Assembly: GCF_001679725.1 (NCBI RefSeq)
Contig: NZ_CP016282.1
Location: 1,178,001-1,242,000, forward strand
DNA length: 64,000 nucleotides
DNA from: Cryobacterium arcticum
GTDB lineage: Bacteria; Actinomycetota; Actinomycetes; Actinomycetales; Microbacteriaceae
Direction: 5' to 3'
Positions 49,779 to 57,616 of the stretch are shown piece after piece. The position numbers and the translations under genes are program-made. A model generated the notes under the pieces. It was not told the origin of the DNA, ran no database searches, and saw only the letters and a program-made list of their open reading frames with translations. How positions within the stretch are numbered: the stretch's first letter is position 1; every line of letters begins with the position of its first letter.

Positions 49779-49784
49779 TAAGCT
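49779..49784 (+). promoter_or_regulatory. -10 box TAAGCT, leaderless start
   Basis: TAAGCT ends 6 nt before ATG 49791 of the PrsW gene. Confidence 0.6.
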
Positions 49785-49790
49785 GGCGGC

Positions 49791-51050
49791 ATGACCCTCG
49801 ACCCGGCCGGGCAGCCCTTCCCGGTGCCCGCTCAGAGCCCCGTGCCCGCCCAGAATCCAGTGCCCGCCCAGAGCGTGCCCATCCAGAGCGCGGTCTGGAG
49901 CACTCCGGTGCGCCGCACCAACGTCAGCACGATCGTGTGGGCGACCATCGGCATCGTCCTGGCCGCGCTTGCCCTGATGCTGGTGCTGGTCTACCTCTCC
50001 ACGTTCCTGGGCCCCGGCGCCCTGCTGGTCTGCCTGGTGCTCGCTCTGGTCCCGCTCACCCTGGTGATCCTGGCAGTGCGCTGGATCGATCGCTGGGAGC
50101 CGGAGCCGCGCCCGGCGCTGTGGTTCGCGTTCCTCTGGGGCGCCGGTGTGTCGATCGTCACGGCGCTGGTGTTCGATCTCGGCGTGCAGATCGTCGTCGC
50201 CACCAGCGGGGTAGCCCGGCCGGAAGGCGACTTCGCTGCGGCCGTCATCCAGGCCCCGCTCGTGGAGGAAGCGGCGAAGGGCTTCGGCATCCTGTTGCTG
50301 TTCTGGGTGATCCGGGGGCAGTTCAACGGGCCCATCGACGGGGTCGTCTACGCGGCCATGATCGCCGCCGGGTTCGCCTTCTCCGAGAACATCCAGTACT
50401 TCGGTGTGGCGATGCTCGACGGCGGCCTGACCGACCTGGGCGTCACGTTCCTGCTGCGCGGGGTGATCTCCCCGTTCGCGCATGTGCTCTTCACGGCGTG
50501 CACGGGATTGGCCATCGGGTTCGCCGCCCGCCGGGCGAGCGGGTCGCGTTATCTGGCCCTGGTCTTCCTCGGCCTCGCCGCGGCCGTGCTGCTGCACGCG
50601 ATCTGGAACGGCGCGTTCTACTTCCTCACCGACGATGCCTCCCTGGTGGGCTACTACTTCCTGGTGCAGGTTCCGCTGTTCATCGGCGCGATCCTGGTGG
50701 TGGCCATGCTGCGCCGCCAGGAGGAACGGCTCACCCTGCGGCGGCTCGGGGACTACGCCGCGGTCGGGTGGTTCACTGCGGCCGAGGTGGAGATGCTGGC
50801 CACCCCGCGGGGCCGCCGGCAGGCGCGCGCCTGGGCGGCCGCGCAGCCGCAGGCCCGCCGGCTCGCGATGAACCGCTTCATCGTGGATGCGGCCCGGCTG
50901 GCCTCGGTGCGCCAGCGCCTGGTGAGCGCCGAGACGCATCCGCCTCGGCGGCCCGCCGCGGAGGCCCGCCAGGGACCCGGCACCGACACCGCCGAGGAAG
51001 CCCGACTGCTCGGCCTGTTGATGCGGGACCGCGCCGAGGTGATCGGCTGA
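49791..51050 (+). CDS. PrsW-family intramembrane metalloprotease
   Basis: A 419-residue membrane protease of the PrsW/CAAX-like group. The cytoplasmic N-terminus has 18-bp in-frame repeats ([17 protein letters not shown]). About eight membrane segments follow; catalytic-type motifs are [13 protein letters not shown] (EExxK), [26 protein letters not shown] and LLHAIWNG. In Bacillus PrsW cuts an anti-sigma factor; here the target is unknown. A long cytoplasmic C-terminus of about 110 residues ([20 protein letters not shown] onward) is added, as often in actinobacteria. The start is set by the -10 box 6 nt upstream. Confidence 0.87.
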   Translation: MTLDPAGQPFPVPAQSPVPAQNPVPAQSVPIQSAVWSTPVRRTNVSTIVWATIGIVLAALALMLVLVYLSTFLGPGALLVCLVLALVPLTLVILAVRWIDRWEPEPRPALWFAFLWGAGVSIVTALVFDLGVQIVVATSGVARPEGDFAAAVIQAPLVEEAAKGFGILLLFWVIRGQFNGPIDGVVYAAMIAAGFAFSENIQYFGVAMLDGGLTDLGVTFLLRGVISPFAHVLFTACTGLAIGFAARRASGSRYLALVFLGLAAAVLLHAIWNGAFYFLTDDASLVGYYFLVQVPLFIGAILVVAMLRRQEERLTLRRLGDYAAVGWFTAAEVEMLATPRGRRQARAWAAAQPQARRLAMNRFIVDAARLASVRQRLVSAETHPPRRPAAEARQGPGTDTAEEARLLGLLMRDRAEVIG

Positions 51051-51076
51051 CGTAGCCGCCGACGGCGGGAACGAGA

Positions 51077-51132
51077 AAACTCGCCGCCCGGTGGTGTGGC
51101 ACTGCCGACAACTCTCCCGGTGCGACGAGTTT
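51077..51132. terminator. Imperfect inverted repeat after the PrsW gene
   Basis: AAACTCGCCGCCCGG (from 51077) can pair with the segment ending in CGACGAGTTT at 51132, with about two mismatches and a loop of roughly 25-30 nt. It may terminate the PrsW transcript. Confidence 0.35.
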
Positions 51133-51223
51133 CTATGGGATAAGCATGCGCCCCGGCGTCGCGTTCGCGCAAGGGGGAATTTCTCGGTGTGCGTCTGGGC
51201 CCGGAATCCGATTGGATGGACTC

Positions 51224-51595
51224 ATGACTGATCTGAACTCCAAGCCCGAACTCGACTTCCCGGAGGGCCCCGCGCCCGAACAGCTCGACATCGTCGACAT
51301 CGTCGTCGGTGACGGCGCCGAGGCCGCCCCCGGCGCGACCGTCGACGTGCACTACCTCGGTGTCGAGTACGACACCGGCGAAGAATTCGACTCCTCCTGG
51401 AACCGGGGCCAGTCGATCAACTTCCCGCTCGGCTCCCTCATCGCCGGCTGGCAGCAGGGGATCCCCGGCATGAAGGTCGGCGGACGTCGCAAGCTCACCG
51501 TTCCCGCGCACCTGGCCTACGGCCCCGCCGGCTCCGGTCACCGCCTCTCCGGCAAGACCCTGATCTTCGTGATCGACCTGCTCGGCGTGAGCTAG
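51224..51595 (+). CDS. FKBP-type peptidyl-prolyl isomerase
   Basis: A 123-residue single-domain FKBP. It shows ATVDVHYLGVEYDTGEEFDS (active-site Tyr, Phe and Asp), PLGSLIAGWQQGIPGMKVGG with the core Trp, and HLAYGPAGSGHRL. No signal peptide is present, so it is cytosolic; it speeds proline isomerisation during folding. ATG 51224 has TTGGAT 6 nt upstream in the position of a leaderless -10 box. The 3' end overlaps the convergent DUF167 gene by 4 bp. Confidence 0.92.
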   Translation: MTDLNSKPELDFPEGPAPEQLDIVDIVVGDGAEAAPGATVDVHYLGVEYDTGEEFDSSWNRGQSINFPLGSLIAGWQQGIPGMKVGGRRKLTVPAHLAYGPAGSGHRLSGKTLIFVIDLLGVS

Positions 51596-51840
51596 GACCT
51601 CTCCACACGCACCTGCTTGATTCGTGAGTGGTGGCCCCGGAGAATGCCGACGGCGCTCCGGGGCACCCCGAAATGTTTCGCAAGCAGACGCACCAGGGCG
51701 TCGTTGGCGGCGCCCTCCACCGCCCGTTGCTGCAGGTAGACCGTGAACACTCCGGTGCCGGCGGGGTCGGCTTCCACCAGCGGGCCCTTCCTGCTGCCCG
51801 GCTTCACGTGCACGTGCACGATCTTCGCCGATACCGTCAT
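51592..51840 (-). CDS. DUF167 (YggU-like) family protein
   Basis: An 82-residue protein of the YggU/DUF167 family. It has VHVHVKPGSRKGPLVE at the start, the strongly conserved AVEGAANDALVRLLAKHFGV, and GHHSRIKQVRVER at the end. Length and pattern are standard. The family's function is unknown. ATG 51840. Confidence 0.87.
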   Translation of the reverse strand: MTVSAKIVHVHVKPGSRKGPLVEADPAGTGVFTVYLQQRAVEGAANDALVRLLAKHFGVPRSAVGILRGHHSRIKQVRVERS

Positions 51841-51928
51841 GACCTGCCATTCTGCCGGAGCTGGCCGACCGGTGTGAGTACCGGGTCAGACGCTCGCATT
51901 CCACGGTACCGCGCGCCGATAATGGGGC

Positions 51929-52387
51929 ATGATCACAATCGACTGCGCCCGGGCCCTCCAGCAGGCAGGGCTGCGCTGGCACCCGGCATCCGGCGACTCC
52001 TTCCGCATCGAGCGGCCCGGCTTCGATTCCGAGGTCTTCACGGTCAGCGAGATGACCATCGAGGCCCACGAGTTCGACACCGGAACCATCCTGGGCTTCA
52101 ACGGCACGACCGAGTGGGCGCTCGATTCCCTCGCTCTCGAGGATGCGCTCTGGCTGCCCCGCGAGGACCAGCTCCGCTCCCTGCTGCGTGGGACCTTCCG
52201 TTCCCTGCACCGGCTCGACGACGAAAGCTACCGGGTCAGCGTGCACGTGCGTGGCGCCGACGATGTGTTCGAGGCGCCAACGGCGGCGGATGCGTATGGC
52301 AACGCGGTGCTCATGCTCATCGGGCTCTCGGGCGCGGAACGAGCCGCCCCGGCCGCGGCCGGTGAGCCCGGCGACTCGGGCGACTGA
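51929..52387 (+). CDS. Conserved hypothetical protein
   Basis: A 152-residue soluble protein beginning MITIDCARALQQAGLRWHPA and containing VFTVSEMTIEAHEF, LGFNGTTEWALDSLALED and LWLPREDQLRSLL. This pattern recurs in actinobacterial hypothetical proteins, some of which are labelled pilus-assembly CpaE without good reason; I see no ATPase motif and do not accept that name. The last 20 residues are Ala/Gly/Asp-rich. ATG 51929 is preceded by GATAAT at 51918-51923, 5 nt away, consistent with a leaderless mRNA. Confidence 0.65.
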   Translation: MITIDCARALQQAGLRWHPASGDSFRIERPGFDSEVFTVSEMTIEAHEFDTGTILGFNGTTEWALDSLALEDALWLPREDQLRSLLRGTFRSLHRLDDESYRVSVHVRGADDVFEAPTAADAYGNAVLMLIGLSGAERAAPAAAGEPGDSGD

Positions 52388-52442
52388 GCCGGCGCAGAGC
52401 TGGCGCCGCCGGCCGGGAGCGCCGGCCGGTCTGGAGAGTAGC

Positions 52443-52868
52443 TCAGTAGCGCTCGGGCTCGGGCTCCAGCGCGAAGCGGCGTCCGGTCACCTCGGTGGGC
52501 GTGATCTCCACCCAGATGTACTTGAGGGTGGGCACCAGGGGGCGCAGCGGCAGAGCGTTCGCGGCGTCGATCTCGGCCTGGGTGTCGAGCACCCGGGCGA
52601 TTCCCTTCACCACGACGCTCCAGGCATCCGAGCGGCCGATGGCGTCGGTTTCCAGGACCACCTTGTTGTTCACGGTGAGGGCGAGCAGCTTGGTGCCCTC
52701 CGCGGTGCGGAATAGTAGGCGCTGATCGGCCGCGACGAAGTTGAGCGGAAAGATCTCGATGTCGTCGGCGACGGCCGCCGCGAGCCGGCCGAAGCTCGAG
52801 GAGAGCAGCAGCTCCCAGCACTCGTCGTCGCTGAGAACCTGAACCGGATCAAGGTCGTTGTTGTCCAT
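52443..52868 (-). CDS. Pyridoxamine 5'-phosphate oxidase-fold protein
   Basis: A 141-residue split-barrel protein of the PPOX/flavin-reductase-like group (VLSDDECWELLLSSSFGRLA, then IFPLNFVAADQRLLFRTAEG and WSVVVKGIARVLD). Proteins of this group bind FMN, F420 or haem; the cofactor cannot be decided here. ATG 52868. A terminator hairpin separates it from the upstream surface-protein gene, so it has its own promoter. Confidence 0.82.
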   Translation of the reverse strand: MDNNDLDPVQVLSDDECWELLLSSSFGRLAAAVADDIEIFPLNFVAADQRLLFRTAEGTKLLALTVNNKVVLETDAIGRSDAWSVVVKGIARVLDTQAEIDAANALPLRPLVPTLKYIWVEITPTEVTGRRFALEPEPERY

Positions 52869-52886
52869 GCTTCATAGTCCCACTTT

Positions 52887-52921
52887 GCGGTCCACTCGGC
52901 GAGTGCCGCCGAGTGGACCGC
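52887..52921 (-). terminator. Terminator hairpin after the surface-protein gene
   Basis: A perfect 14-bp stem (52887-52900 with 52908-52921) and 7-nt loop, 11 bp after the stop of the cysteine-repeat surface protein on the minus strand. Confidence 0.75.
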
Positions 52922-52932
52922 GGCGTGTTGCC

Positions 52933-54066
52933 CTAGCCGAGGGGCGTGGGGCGCTGTGCGGGTGCGGTGCGGGCGTCGGAGCGGTCTGACCGACGGCGCA
53001 GCAGCATGATCGCGACGAGGATGCCACCGATCAGCAACGCTCCGCCGGCGACCAGGAAGACCGGCAGCGCATCCGTGCCGGTGGCGGCCAGTTCGCCGCC
53101 GTTACCCGTGCCGCCGCCCGGGGGAACCGGTAGCAGCGGGCTCACCGGGCTGGTCGGGGTGGGGGTAGGGGTCGGCGTCGAGCTGGTGGGCGGCGTCGTG
53201 GCCGGCGGGGTGGTCGACGGCGGCGTCGTGGCCGGCGGGGTTGTCGGTCCGGACGTCGGCGTCGGGGTGGGGGTGCCGACCGGGGGAACGGCCGTACCCG
53301 CGGGGTACACGTTGTGGGTCAGCGAGGCGGAGCAGGTGACGAACGCACCGCCGCCGTTGGCCGAACCGATGCACTGGGTGATCGAGACCGGCAGAGCCGT
53401 GCTGGCGGTGGACGGGGCCACGGTGCACGTCACGCGGCCGGGCGTTCCGCCGCCGCGTCCGGAGGAGTTGCACTGGGTGATGGTGGCACTGGTGGTCAGC
53501 TGCACGGGGGCGCAGTTGAGGGCCGGGTCGCCACCGCCGTCGCCGGCGCTGTCGCCGCACTGGTTGACCGTGGCGGTCGCCAGCGTCGTGTCGCCGATGA
53601 TGTTGTTGACCACGGTGACCCGGCAGACCACGGTGCCGCCGCCGCCGTTGCCGGAGCCGTTGCACTGGTCGACCACGGTCGTGGCGGTGGGGAAGCTCGT
53701 GGGGAGGACCGTGCAGAGCACGGCGTCGTTCGCGGCGCCGGTGCAGGTGCGCACGACGATGGTCGAACTCGAAACGCCGGTTGACACGTCCAGGGTGTTG
53801 GTCACGGTGACGTCGCACTCGATGCCCTCGCCGCCGACGTTCTGGATGCCGTTGCACTGGGTGACCGACCCGGGCACGGGGGCCGCGGACGCGGGCGCCG
53901 GGGTGGTGCCGAGGACCGCGGTCGCGGCGAGCACCAGGCCGAAGGCGATGGTGAGGCCACGGCGGAGGAAGGTGCGCGGTCGGCCGGGGTCCTGGCGGGC
54001 CGGTGCCGAGGAGACGCTGGCGCCGATCTCAGACATGGGTGAACGAGGTGATGGTGACGCAGCCAT
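52933..54066 (-). CDS. Sortase-anchored surface protein with paired-cysteine repeats
   Basis: A 377-residue secreted protein. The N-terminus carries a signal peptide (LTIAFGLVLAATAVLGTTPA, ending ASAAP). The mature part has about six repeats of 35 residues, each with two cysteines in a pattern like QCNGSGNGGG...VxC; examples are DQCNGSGNGGGGTVVC and TQCIGSANGGGAFVTC. A Pro/Thr stalk follows, and then a cell-wall sorting signal: LAATGTDALPVF, a hydrophobic segment (LVAGGALLIGGILVAIML) and RRRSDR. LAxTG is the class E sortase type of actinobacteria. The start ATG 54066 has AGGGGG 5 nt upstream; ATG 54036 is an alternative. The cysteine pairs are probably disulfides. Function unknown; possibly adhesion or aerial-type surface coat. 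Confidence 0.82.
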   Translation of the reverse strand: MAASPSPRSPMSEIGASVSSAPARQDPGRPRTFLRRGLTIAFGLVLAATAVLGTTPAPASAAPVPGSVTQCNGIQNVGGEGIECDVTVTNTLDVSTGVSSSTIVVRTCTGAANDAVLCTVLPTSFPTATTVVDQCNGSGNGGGGTVVCRVTVVNNIIGDTTLATATVNQCGDSAGDGGGDPALNCAPVQLTTSATITQCNSSGRGGGTPGRVTCTVAPSTASTALPVSITQCIGSANGGGAFVTCSASLTHNVYPAGTAVPPVGTPTPTPTSGPTTPPATTPPSTTPPATTPPTSSTPTPTPTPTSPVSPLLPVPPGGGTGNGGELAATGTDALPVFLVAGGALLIGGILVAIMLLRRRSDRSDARTAPAQRPTPLG

Positions 54067-54233
54067 GAGGGCCCCCTAGGAACACGGGAAGTCAGCACCC
54101 CCGTTTAGGCGACTGTACCAGTGCGTCACGTGGCGATATATTACGGGGCCGTGACGTCGGACCCATTGGGGCTCGATCCGGCCGGCCCGGCGCCCGCGAC
54201 CGACCTGCCGGGATGTTGTTGGCGCTGCGACGC

Positions 54234-54500
54234 TCAGCGTTCGCTGACGGCTCGAACCCGGTCGACCAGGTCCTTCCAGGCGCCCTGCACCTGGGGTTCG
54301 GCCAGCACGACCTCGTGTGGTGCGCAGCGGATGCGGTAGACGTAGCGGTCGGGCTCGGGGGCGGTGCCCTCGGCTTCGTCCCAGGGCAGGGTGTCGAGGA
54401 ACTGCATCCAGGCCGCCGCATCCGGCTGTTCGTCGACCTGCACGTCCCAGGTGACCCGGAGCCCGGCGATGCCCCCACTGCGTGAGACGACGACCTTCAT
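54234..54500 (-). CDS. Emfourin-like inhibitor of protealysin-type protease
   Basis: An 88-residue protein that resembles emfourin, the small inhibitor encoded next to protealysin in Serratia. It starts MKVVVSRSGGIAGLRVTWDV, has PDRYVYRIRCAPHEVVLAEP and ends WKDLVDRVRA. It has no signal peptide. Its gene lies 99 bp downstream of the M4 protease gene on the same strand, which is the arrangement expected for a protease-inhibitor pair. The assignment rests on pattern and context. Confidence 0.75.
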   Translation of the reverse strand: MKVVVSRSGGIAGLRVTWDVQVDEQPDAAAWMQFLDTLPWDEAEGTAPEPDRYVYRIRCAPHEVVLAEPQVQGAWKDLVDRVRAVSER

Positions 54501-54599
54501 GGCCCTATGGTACGTCCGGGAACGCCGCGGCAGGGGATATCGGGCCGATCGGGAGAGCCTTCCCAGCGGCGCTGCGGACGGTGGCCGCTCGATGCCGGC

Positions 54600-55718
54600 T
54601 CAGGAGGCCGCTCGCAGCGGACCGAGGGTGACGCCCACGCCGTCCCATCCGGCCAGCACGGCGTCGTGTTCGACCGACCCGTGGCCGTAACGTGCGGAGG
54701 CCGCCGTGGCCGTGGCGCGGGCGAACCCGGCGAAGTCGATCGTGGAGGTCAGGCCGGACCCGGTGAGGGTGTCGTACCAGATCTGGCCCGGGGCCTCCCA
54801 GGCGTTGCCGCCGAGCGCCTCGGCCACCAGGTAGAAGGCCCGGTTGGGGATACCGGAGTTCAGGTGCACCCCGCCGTAGTCCTCCTCGGTCTCCACGTAG
54901 CCCGACATCGACGCCGGCTGCGGGTCGGCGCCCAGGACATCGTCGTCGTACGCCGTGCCCGGCGCCTTCATCGAGCGGAGTGCCTGGCCCTGCACCTGCT
55001 CCGTGAACAGGCCCGCGCCGATCAGCCAACTCGCCGACGCTGCACCCTGACCGGCGGCGAACTGCTCGACCAGCGCGCCGAACACGTCGGAGACCGACTC
55101 GTTGAGGGCGCCGGACTGGCCCTGGTAGGCCAGATTCGCGCTGAACTGGGTGACACCGTGGGTGAGTTCGTGCGCGATCACGCTCAGGGAGATGGTGAAC
55201 CGGTTGAAGACCTCACCGTCACCGTCACCGAACACCATGCGCTCGCCATCCCAGAACGCGTTGTCGTACTCGCGTCCGTAGTGCACGGTGGCGTCGAGCG
55301 GCAGGCCCCGGCCGTCGATGGAATCACGCTGGTACCGGCGCCAGAACAGGTCGTGGGTGTCACCGAGGCCGGCGTAGGCCTCGTTGACCGCGACATCGGC
55401 GACGGGCGGCTGGCCCTCGGTGCGCACCACCCGGCCGGGCAGCGTCTGGAGGTGCAGCGCATCGCTGATGGTGCGGTGGATGACGCCGGGAACGGCCCGG
55501 GCCGAAGGCCTGGGCAGGGCGGTGGTGCGGCGTTCTGTCGCGCGCAGGCCCCGGAGCGGGGCGTCCAGCCCGAGCGACCGTTTTGCGGCTTCGGATGCGA
55601 CGGAGAAGCGCGGGTCTTCGGCCTCGGCCAGCCGGGCGAGGATGTACGGCGGAACGATGCCGCAGCGCACCGGTTGGATGAATGGGACGGGGCTCTGAGT
55701 GTGGTCTGTGCCTGTCAT
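54600..55718 (-). CDS. Protealysin-like M4 metalloprotease
   Basis: A 372-residue thermolysin-family (M4) metalloprotease. Zinc ligands are in VIAHELTHGVTQF (HELTH at 184-188) and GALNESVSDVFG (Glu about 208). DYGGVHLNSGIPNRAFYLVA completes the active site. The N-terminus has no signal peptide but a short propeptide with the protealysin-type motif CGIVPPYILARL (about 19-30), whose Cys and Pro-Pro-Tyr inhibit the active site before processing. Length is far shorter than thermolysin precursors, as in protealysin. It is followed by the emfourin-like inhibitor gene. Possible roles are protein turnover or interaction with other cells. Confidence 0.9.
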   Translation of the reverse strand: MTGTDHTQSPVPFIQPVRCGIVPPYILARLAEAEDPRFSVASEAAKRSLGLDAPLRGLRATERRTTALPRPSARAVPGVIHRTISDALHLQTLPGRVVRTEGQPPVADVAVNEAYAGLGDTHDLFWRRYQRDSIDGRGLPLDATVHYGREYDNAFWDGERMVFGDGDGEVFNRFTISLSVIAHELTHGVTQFSANLAYQGQSGALNESVSDVFGALVEQFAAGQGAASASWLIGAGLFTEQVQGQALRSMKAPGTAYDDDVLGADPQPASMSGYVETEEDYGGVHLNSGIPNRAFYLVAEALGGNAWEAPGQIWYDTLTGSGLTSTIDFAGFARATATAASARYGHGSVEHDAVLAGWDGVGVTLGPLRAAS

Positions 55719-55773
55719 GCGGAGAGTCTGCCAGCACGGACCGACATCCGCATCAATCGGTGCGAGGGAAACG

Positions 55774-56535
55774 TCACATCGCCGCCCAGCCGCCGTCAGA
55801 GGTCAACACGATGCCGGTCACATTGGCCGAATCGGTGCTCGCGAGCCAGGTGATGGCCGCGGCCAGCTGTTCAGCCGTGGCCACCGGCGGCAGCACATGC
55901 TGGAAGACCGGTCCGAGCACCGAGCCGGCCAGGGCCGAGAGCATCGGCGCCTCGATGTTGGTCTGCACGCCGCCCGGCGCCACTGCGTTGCACCGGACGC
56001 CCTGGGCCGAGTACATCACCGAGGTGTTGCGGGTGAGGCCGATCACGGCGTGCTTGGACGCCGTGTAGGCCGCTCCGGCGGCGCCTCCCCGCAGGCCGGC
56101 CTCCGACGAGACGTTGACGATCGACCCGCCGCCGCCCGCGACCATGACGGGCAAGGCCGCCCGGATCAGCCGCATGATCCCGGTGACGTTGATGCCGAAC
56201 ACGCGTTCCCAGGTGGCGTCGTCGACTTCGCCGACGGGCAGGAAGCCGTCCATGATGCCCGCGACGTTCGCCACGACGTCGATGCGCCCGTTCGCCGCGG
56301 CGACCAGGCGGGTGGCCGTGTCCTCGTGGCTGATATCGCCGTCGACCGTGACGATGTCGAGGTCGGGGTACTGGTCGATGAGCTCCTGGAGCCGTGCGGG
56401 AACGACGTCACCGGCGATCACCCGGGCGCCCTCCTGCGCGAGGCGCACGGCCGTGGCCTTGCCGATCCCGGAGCCGGCTCCGGTGACGATGGCGGTCTGG
56501 CCGGCGAACCGGTCCGGGGTCAGTGTGGAAACCAT
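55774..56535 (-). CDS. SDR-family oxidoreductase
   Basis: A 253-residue classical short-chain dehydrogenase. The cofactor motif is AIVTGAGSGIGKATAVRLA (TGxxxGxG), with NVAGIMDGF, the active-site Ser in SIVNVSSEAGL, and YTASKHAVIGLTRN (Tyr-x-x-x-Lys), then the C-terminal SDGGWAAM. GDVVPARLQEL after the second strand, with an acidic Asp, suggests NAD(H) rather than NADP(H). The alcohol or ketone substrate is unknown. ATG 56535 has AAGGAG 7 nt upstream. It ends 55 bp before the M4 protease gene, so they may be co-transcribed. Confidence 0.88.
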   Translation of the reverse strand: MVSTLTPDRFAGQTAIVTGAGSGIGKATAVRLAQEGARVIAGDVVPARLQELIDQYPDLDIVTVDGDISHEDTATRLVAAANGRIDVVANVAGIMDGFLPVGEVDDATWERVFGINVTGIMRLIRAALPVMVAGGGGSIVNVSSEAGLRGGAAGAAYTASKHAVIGLTRNTSVMYSAQGVRCNAVAPGGVQTNIEAPMLSALAGSVLGPVFQHVLPPVATAEQLAAAITWLASTDSANVTGIVLTSDGGWAAM

Positions 56536-56685
56536 CGGGTGCTCCTTTGCAATCCGGGATCGGCCGCCTGACGGCCGAGATAGGGCGTTCGTGGTCGTGC
56601 CGCGAACGCACCATTCATAGCACCGTCCGCCCGGCACGGCGCGGGGTGGGCGGACGCGGACGGTGCCGGTGTCGGGGCCCCTTTG

Positions 56686-56691
56686 TAGACT
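56686..56691 (+). promoter_or_regulatory. -10 box TAGACT, leaderless start
   Basis: TAGACT ends 6 nt before ATG 56698. Confidence 0.6.
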
Positions 56692-56697
56692 GCGGGT

Positions 56698-57576
56698 ATG
56701 CGCTACGGAATCGTGATCCTGCCCCAGTACGACTGGCCGGAGGCCCGCCGCCGGTGGCAGGGCGCCGAAGAGTATGGGTTCCAGCACGCCTGGACCTACG
56801 ACCACTTGTCCTGGCGCAGCCTGGCCGACCAGCCGTGGCACGCCACGATCCCCACCCTCACGGCCGCGGCGGCCGTGACGGAACGCATCCGCCTCGGCAC
56901 CTTCGTGGCCTCGCCCAATTTTCGGCACCCGGTGCCGTTCGCCAAGGAACTCGCCACCGTCGACGAGATCTCCGGCGGACGGCTCACCCTGGGCGTGGGG
57001 TCGGGCGGAACCGGTTTTGATGCCTTCGTCCTCGGCCAGGAGGCGTACACGCCACGGCAGCGGCACGAGCGTTTCGCCGAGTTCGTGACCGATCTCGATG
57101 TGCTGCTGCGCCACGAGGAGCCGGCCGCCGGCGGCATCAGCTTCACCGGCGAGTGGTTCACGGCGGTCGATGCCCGCATGGTGGGCCGCCCGGCGCAGAC
57201 CCCGCGGCTGCCGTTCGTGATCGCGGCGAACGGGCCGAAGGGGCTCAGGCTCGTGGCCGAGCACGGCGCCGGCTGGGTCACCACGGGCGCCGACGGTGCG
57301 ACCGGCGAGGAGTGGTGGAGCGCGGTCGGCGCTCTGGTGCACCGGCTCGATGACACTCTCGCCTCGGCTGGGCGCGACGCGGCGACGGTGGACCGGTACC
57401 TCTCGCTGGACAGCGGCGGCTCGTACTCGCTGCAGAGCGTCGGCGCGTTCGACGATGCCGTCGGCCGCGCCGCCGAGCTCGGTTTCACCGACGTGATCAG
57501 CCACTGGCCCCGGTCAGATGGCATCTACGCCGGCTCGGAGTCGGTCCTCGACGAGGTCGCCGCCCGCCTCGCCTAG
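56698..57576 (+). CDS. LLM-class (F420- or FMN-dependent) oxidoreductase
   Basis: A 292-residue luciferase-like TIM-barrel protein, of a different subgroup from the operon at the left end. It starts MRYGIVILPQYDWPEARRRW and has EEYGFQHAWTYDHLSW, RLGTFVASPNFRHPVPFAKE, GGRLTLGVGSGGTGFD and PFVIAANGPKGLRLVAEHGA. These features resemble F420-dependent actinobacterial enzymes; cofactor and substrate are not certain. It is divergent from the SDR gene (162 bp gap) and convergent with the NnaR-like gene. Leaderless start by the -10 box. Confidence 0.83.
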   Translation: MRYGIVILPQYDWPEARRRWQGAEEYGFQHAWTYDHLSWRSLADQPWHATIPTLTAAAAVTERIRLGTFVASPNFRHPVPFAKELATVDEISGGRLTLGVGSGGTGFDAFVLGQEAYTPRQRHERFAEFVTDLDVLLRHEEPAAGGISFTGEWFTAVDARMVGRPAQTPRLPFVIAANGPKGLRLVAEHGAGWVTTGADGATGEEWWSAVGALVHRLDDTLASAGRDAATVDRYLSLDSGGSYSLQSVGAFDDAVGRAAELGFTDVISHWPRSDGIYAGSESVLDEVAARLA

Positions 57577-57616
57577 TCGCGCCAAGTCGCGCTGGTCTGG
57601 CGGGCTTCCGGGGGAG

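Noticed and set aside
51929..52387. Pilus assembly protein CpaE
   Set aside because: The name is attached to similar small proteins, but there is no Walker motif or receiver domain in these 152 residues.
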